From positions 26,331,001 to 26,395,000 of the forward strand of contig NC_081820.1 in NCBI RefSeq assembly GCF_030704535.1: a stretch of 64,000 nt of DNA. The letters are read 5' to 3'. The position numbers were made by a program, and so were the translations under genes. This DNA comes from Vitis vinifera. Taxonomy: Eukaryota; Streptophyta; Magnoliopsida; Vitales; Vitaceae. Below are positions 62,461 through 64,000 of this stretch, in pieces; positions within the stretch are counted from its first letter, which is position 1; every line of letters starts with the position of its first letter. The notes beneath the pieces are model-generated. The model saw only the letters and a program-made list of their open reading frames with translations, was not told the DNA's origin and did not search any database.

Positions 62461-62632
62461 TTGAACCCAGACGACACGGTTCATGGACAAAAAGTCAAGT
62501 CATCTCCATGGTTGAACCCAGACGACACGGTTCATGGACAAAAAGTCAAGTCATCTCCATGATTTTCTTGAGGCTTCAATCTTGAACTGTGAAATTAACC
62601 AGCAAGAGTACTAATCACTTTCTGTATAAATA
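62325..62632 (+). promoter_or_regulatory. Promoter of the LRR receptor kinase: three W-box cores and TATA box
   Basis: TTGACT (minus strand) occurs at 62325-62330, 62493-62498 and 62544-62549; the last two are in a tandem 51-bp duplication. W-boxes bind WRKY factors and are typical of defence genes. TATAAATA at 62625-62632 lies about 85 bases before the ATG. Function is inferred. Confidence 0.5.
62461..62561 (+). repeat. 51-bp tandem duplication in promoter
   Basis: The unit starting ttgaacccagacgacacggt and ending caagtcatctccatg is present twice (62461-62510 and 62512-62561), identical over 50 bases, so the duplication is young. Confidence 0.9.
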
Positions 62633-62715
62633 AGAAATATAGGTAGTGTTTATTTCTTAGCCCTAATCAATATTTCTGCAAACGCATAAGGGTTGTGAAA
62701 TTAATCCAGTGGAGT

Positions 62716-64000
62716 ATGAAGGCTTTCGTCTCTTCCTTTTTGCTCTACACAGTCCTGTTGTGCATCCATCTATGGCGTCCCGTCACTGCCAGTAGCATGC
62801 AAAACGAAACAGATCGACTTGCGTTGATTGCTTTCAAGGATGGAATCACCCAGGATCCACTTGGGATGCTGAGTTCTTGGAATGACTCGCTCCACTTTTG
62901 CCGGTGGTCAGGAGTGTATTGCAGTCGCAGGCATGTCCACAGAGTCACCAAATTAAATCTCTTTTCTTATGGACTGGTGGGATCCCTCTCACCCCATATC
63001 GGGAACCTCACCTTTCTTAGAACAATAGTCCTCCAAAATAACAGCTTCCATGGCAAAGTGCCTTCTGAGATCGGTGGTTTGTTCCGCCTACAAGTTCTTG
63101 TTCTTAGCAACAATTCCTTTGAAGGAAAGGTCCCTACCAATCTGACATATTGCTCAGAGCTTAGGGTCCTTAATCTAATCGACAACAAGCTTGAAGGCAA
63201 AATCCCAGAAGAACTTGGCTCCCTCTCAAAATTGAAAGCTCTGGGTCTCACTAGGAACAATCTCACAGGAAAGATCCCAGCTTCACTCGGGAACCTCTCA
63301 TCTCTCAGTCTTTTTTCTGCAATGTACAACAGTCTGGAAGGAAGCATTCCTGAGGAGATTGGTAGAACAAGTATAGATTGGCTTCACTTAGGTTTCAACA
63401 GATTAACAGGTACGATTCCATCTTCTCTGTACAATCTCTCAAACATGTATTACTTCCTAGTTGGAGCTAACCAACTAGAGGGAAGCCTTAGTCAGGATAT
63501 GGGTGTTGCCTTTCCTCATCTCAGGATGCTAGTTCTTGCAGAAAACCGATTCACAGGGCCTGTTCCCGTTTCATTATCTAATGCTTCAATGCTTGAAGCT
63601 ATCTATGCCCCTGATAACAGTTTCACTGGGCCAGTACCACCAAATTTGGGGAGGCTGCAAAATCTTCGAGATATAACCATGGGCTGGAATCAGTTGGGTT
63701 CTGCCGGAGGAGATGATTTGAGCTTCATTAATTCTCTAGCAAACTGCACTTGGTTACAAAGAATGTCTTTCAGCCGCAATTTTCTCAAAGGTCCTTTGGT
63801 TAGCACAATAGCTAATTTCTCGACCCAAATTTCTTTGATAGATCTGGGAATCAACCAGATTCATGGAACAATTCCTTCAGGAATCAAGAACCTGGTAAAT
63901 CTAACATTCTTGAACTTGGCTAGGAATCATCTCACCGGGAGCATTCCTTCCAATATTGGAAAGCTCTATAAAATACAAGTACTACTTTTGCTTGGAAACA
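62716..64000 (+). CDS. LRR receptor-like kinase, LRR-XII (EFR/Xa21-like), 5' part only
   Basis: A single open frame from the ATG at 62716 runs off the window end: 428 codons with no stop. A signal peptide (MKAFVSSFLFLYTVLLCIHL) is followed by the N-terminal cap with NETDRLALIAFKDGITQDPL, SSWNDSLHFCRWSGVYCSRR and then at least a dozen 24-residue leucine-rich repeats (for example NNSFHGKVPSEIGGLFRLQV, NNLTGKIPASLGNLSSL, NHLTGSIPSNIGKLYKI). The cap and repeat wording are those of subfamily XII, which includes EFR, FLS2 and Xa21, plasma-membrane pattern receptors with non-RD kinases. The rest of the repeats, membrane span and kinase would lie beyond the window. No intron is needed in the visible part. 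Confidence 0.93.
   Translation, partial: MKAFVSSFLLYTVLLCIHLWRPVTASSMQNETDRLALIAFKDGITQDPLGMLSSWNDSLHFCRWSGVYCSRRHVHRVTKLNLFSYGLVGSLSPHIGNLTFLRTIVLQNNSFHGKVPSEIGGLFRLQVLVLSNNSFEGKVPTNLTYCSELRVLNLIDNKLEGKIPEELGSLSKLKALGLTRNNLTGKIPASLGNLSSLSLFSAMYNSLEGSIPEEIGRTSIDWLHLGFNRLTGTIPSSLYNLSNMYYFLVGANQLEGSLSQDMGVAFPHLRMLVLAENRFTGPVPVSLSNASMLEAIYAPDNSFTGPVPPNLGRLQNLRDITMGWNQLGSAGGDDLSFINSLANCTWLQRMSFSRNFLKGPLVSTIANFSTQISLIDLGINQIHGTIPSGIKNLVNLTFLNLARNHLTGSIPSNIGKLYKIQVLLLLGN

Noticed and set aside
62745-63347. Minus-strand frames within the LRR gene
   Set aside because: Antisense shadows of the leucine-rich repeats.
1-64000. CRISPR arrays, phage, bacterial operons or organelle insertions
   Set aside because: Nothing in the sequence suggests them; the genes have plant nuclear introns and no spaced identical repeats were seen.

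Overview
The window looks like nuclear DNA of a dicot plant. It is AT-rich, has GT-AG introns with conserved plant exon structures, a nuclear tRNA gene, miniature inverted-repeat transposons and plant LTR relics. The gene families and the style of the kinase array fit a woody eudicot; grapevine (Vitis) is my best guess, from general recollection and not from a search.

Layout. (1) 2.0-6.1 kb, minus: a four-exon CCT-motif protein of the FITNESS/CMF type, with a rearranged miniature LTR element (TRIM) in intron 2. (2) 6.2-18.1 kb: gene-poor AT-rich DNA with MITEs, a long TA microsatellite and decayed repeats. (3) 18.1-21.7 kb, minus: a six-exon NudC/CS-domain co-chaperone of the BOBBER1 type, with a telo-box in its 5' leader. 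(4) 21.8-26.9 kb: a cluster of small palindromic MITEs and a diverged tandem repeat. (5) 26.9-30.4 kb, minus: a seven-exon wax ester synthase/diacylglycerol acyltransferase (WSD) gene. (6) 30.6-32.8 kb: a probable solo LTR with a 5-bp target duplication; 33.7 kb: tRNA-Ala(CGC), followed by two direct duplications. (7) 37.4-40.2 kb: an unclassified sequence family in three diverged tandem units. (8) 41.1-58.0 kb: four intact Lr10/LRK10L-type receptor kinases arranged as two divergent pairs (minus/plus, minus/plus), which reads as a tandem duplication of one head-to-head gene pair. (9) 58-62.7 kb: duplicated flanks and low-complexity DNA. (10) 62.7 kb to the window end, plus: the 5' part of an LRR-XII (FLS2/EFR/Xa21-like) receptor kinase, cut off by the window edge.

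The right third is a surface-receptor neighbourhood: four wall-associated/thaumatin-kinase-related receptors (GUB_WAK ectodomain, membrane span, non-RD kinase) followed by an LRR receptor. A role in pathogen sensing is inferred from family membership. The most notable structure is the duplicated divergent kinase pair, with tiny juxtamembrane exons that are all phase 1. I rebuilt all gene models by eye from splice signals and reading-frame continuity; each sums to a whole number of codons. I found no clearly new biological system.
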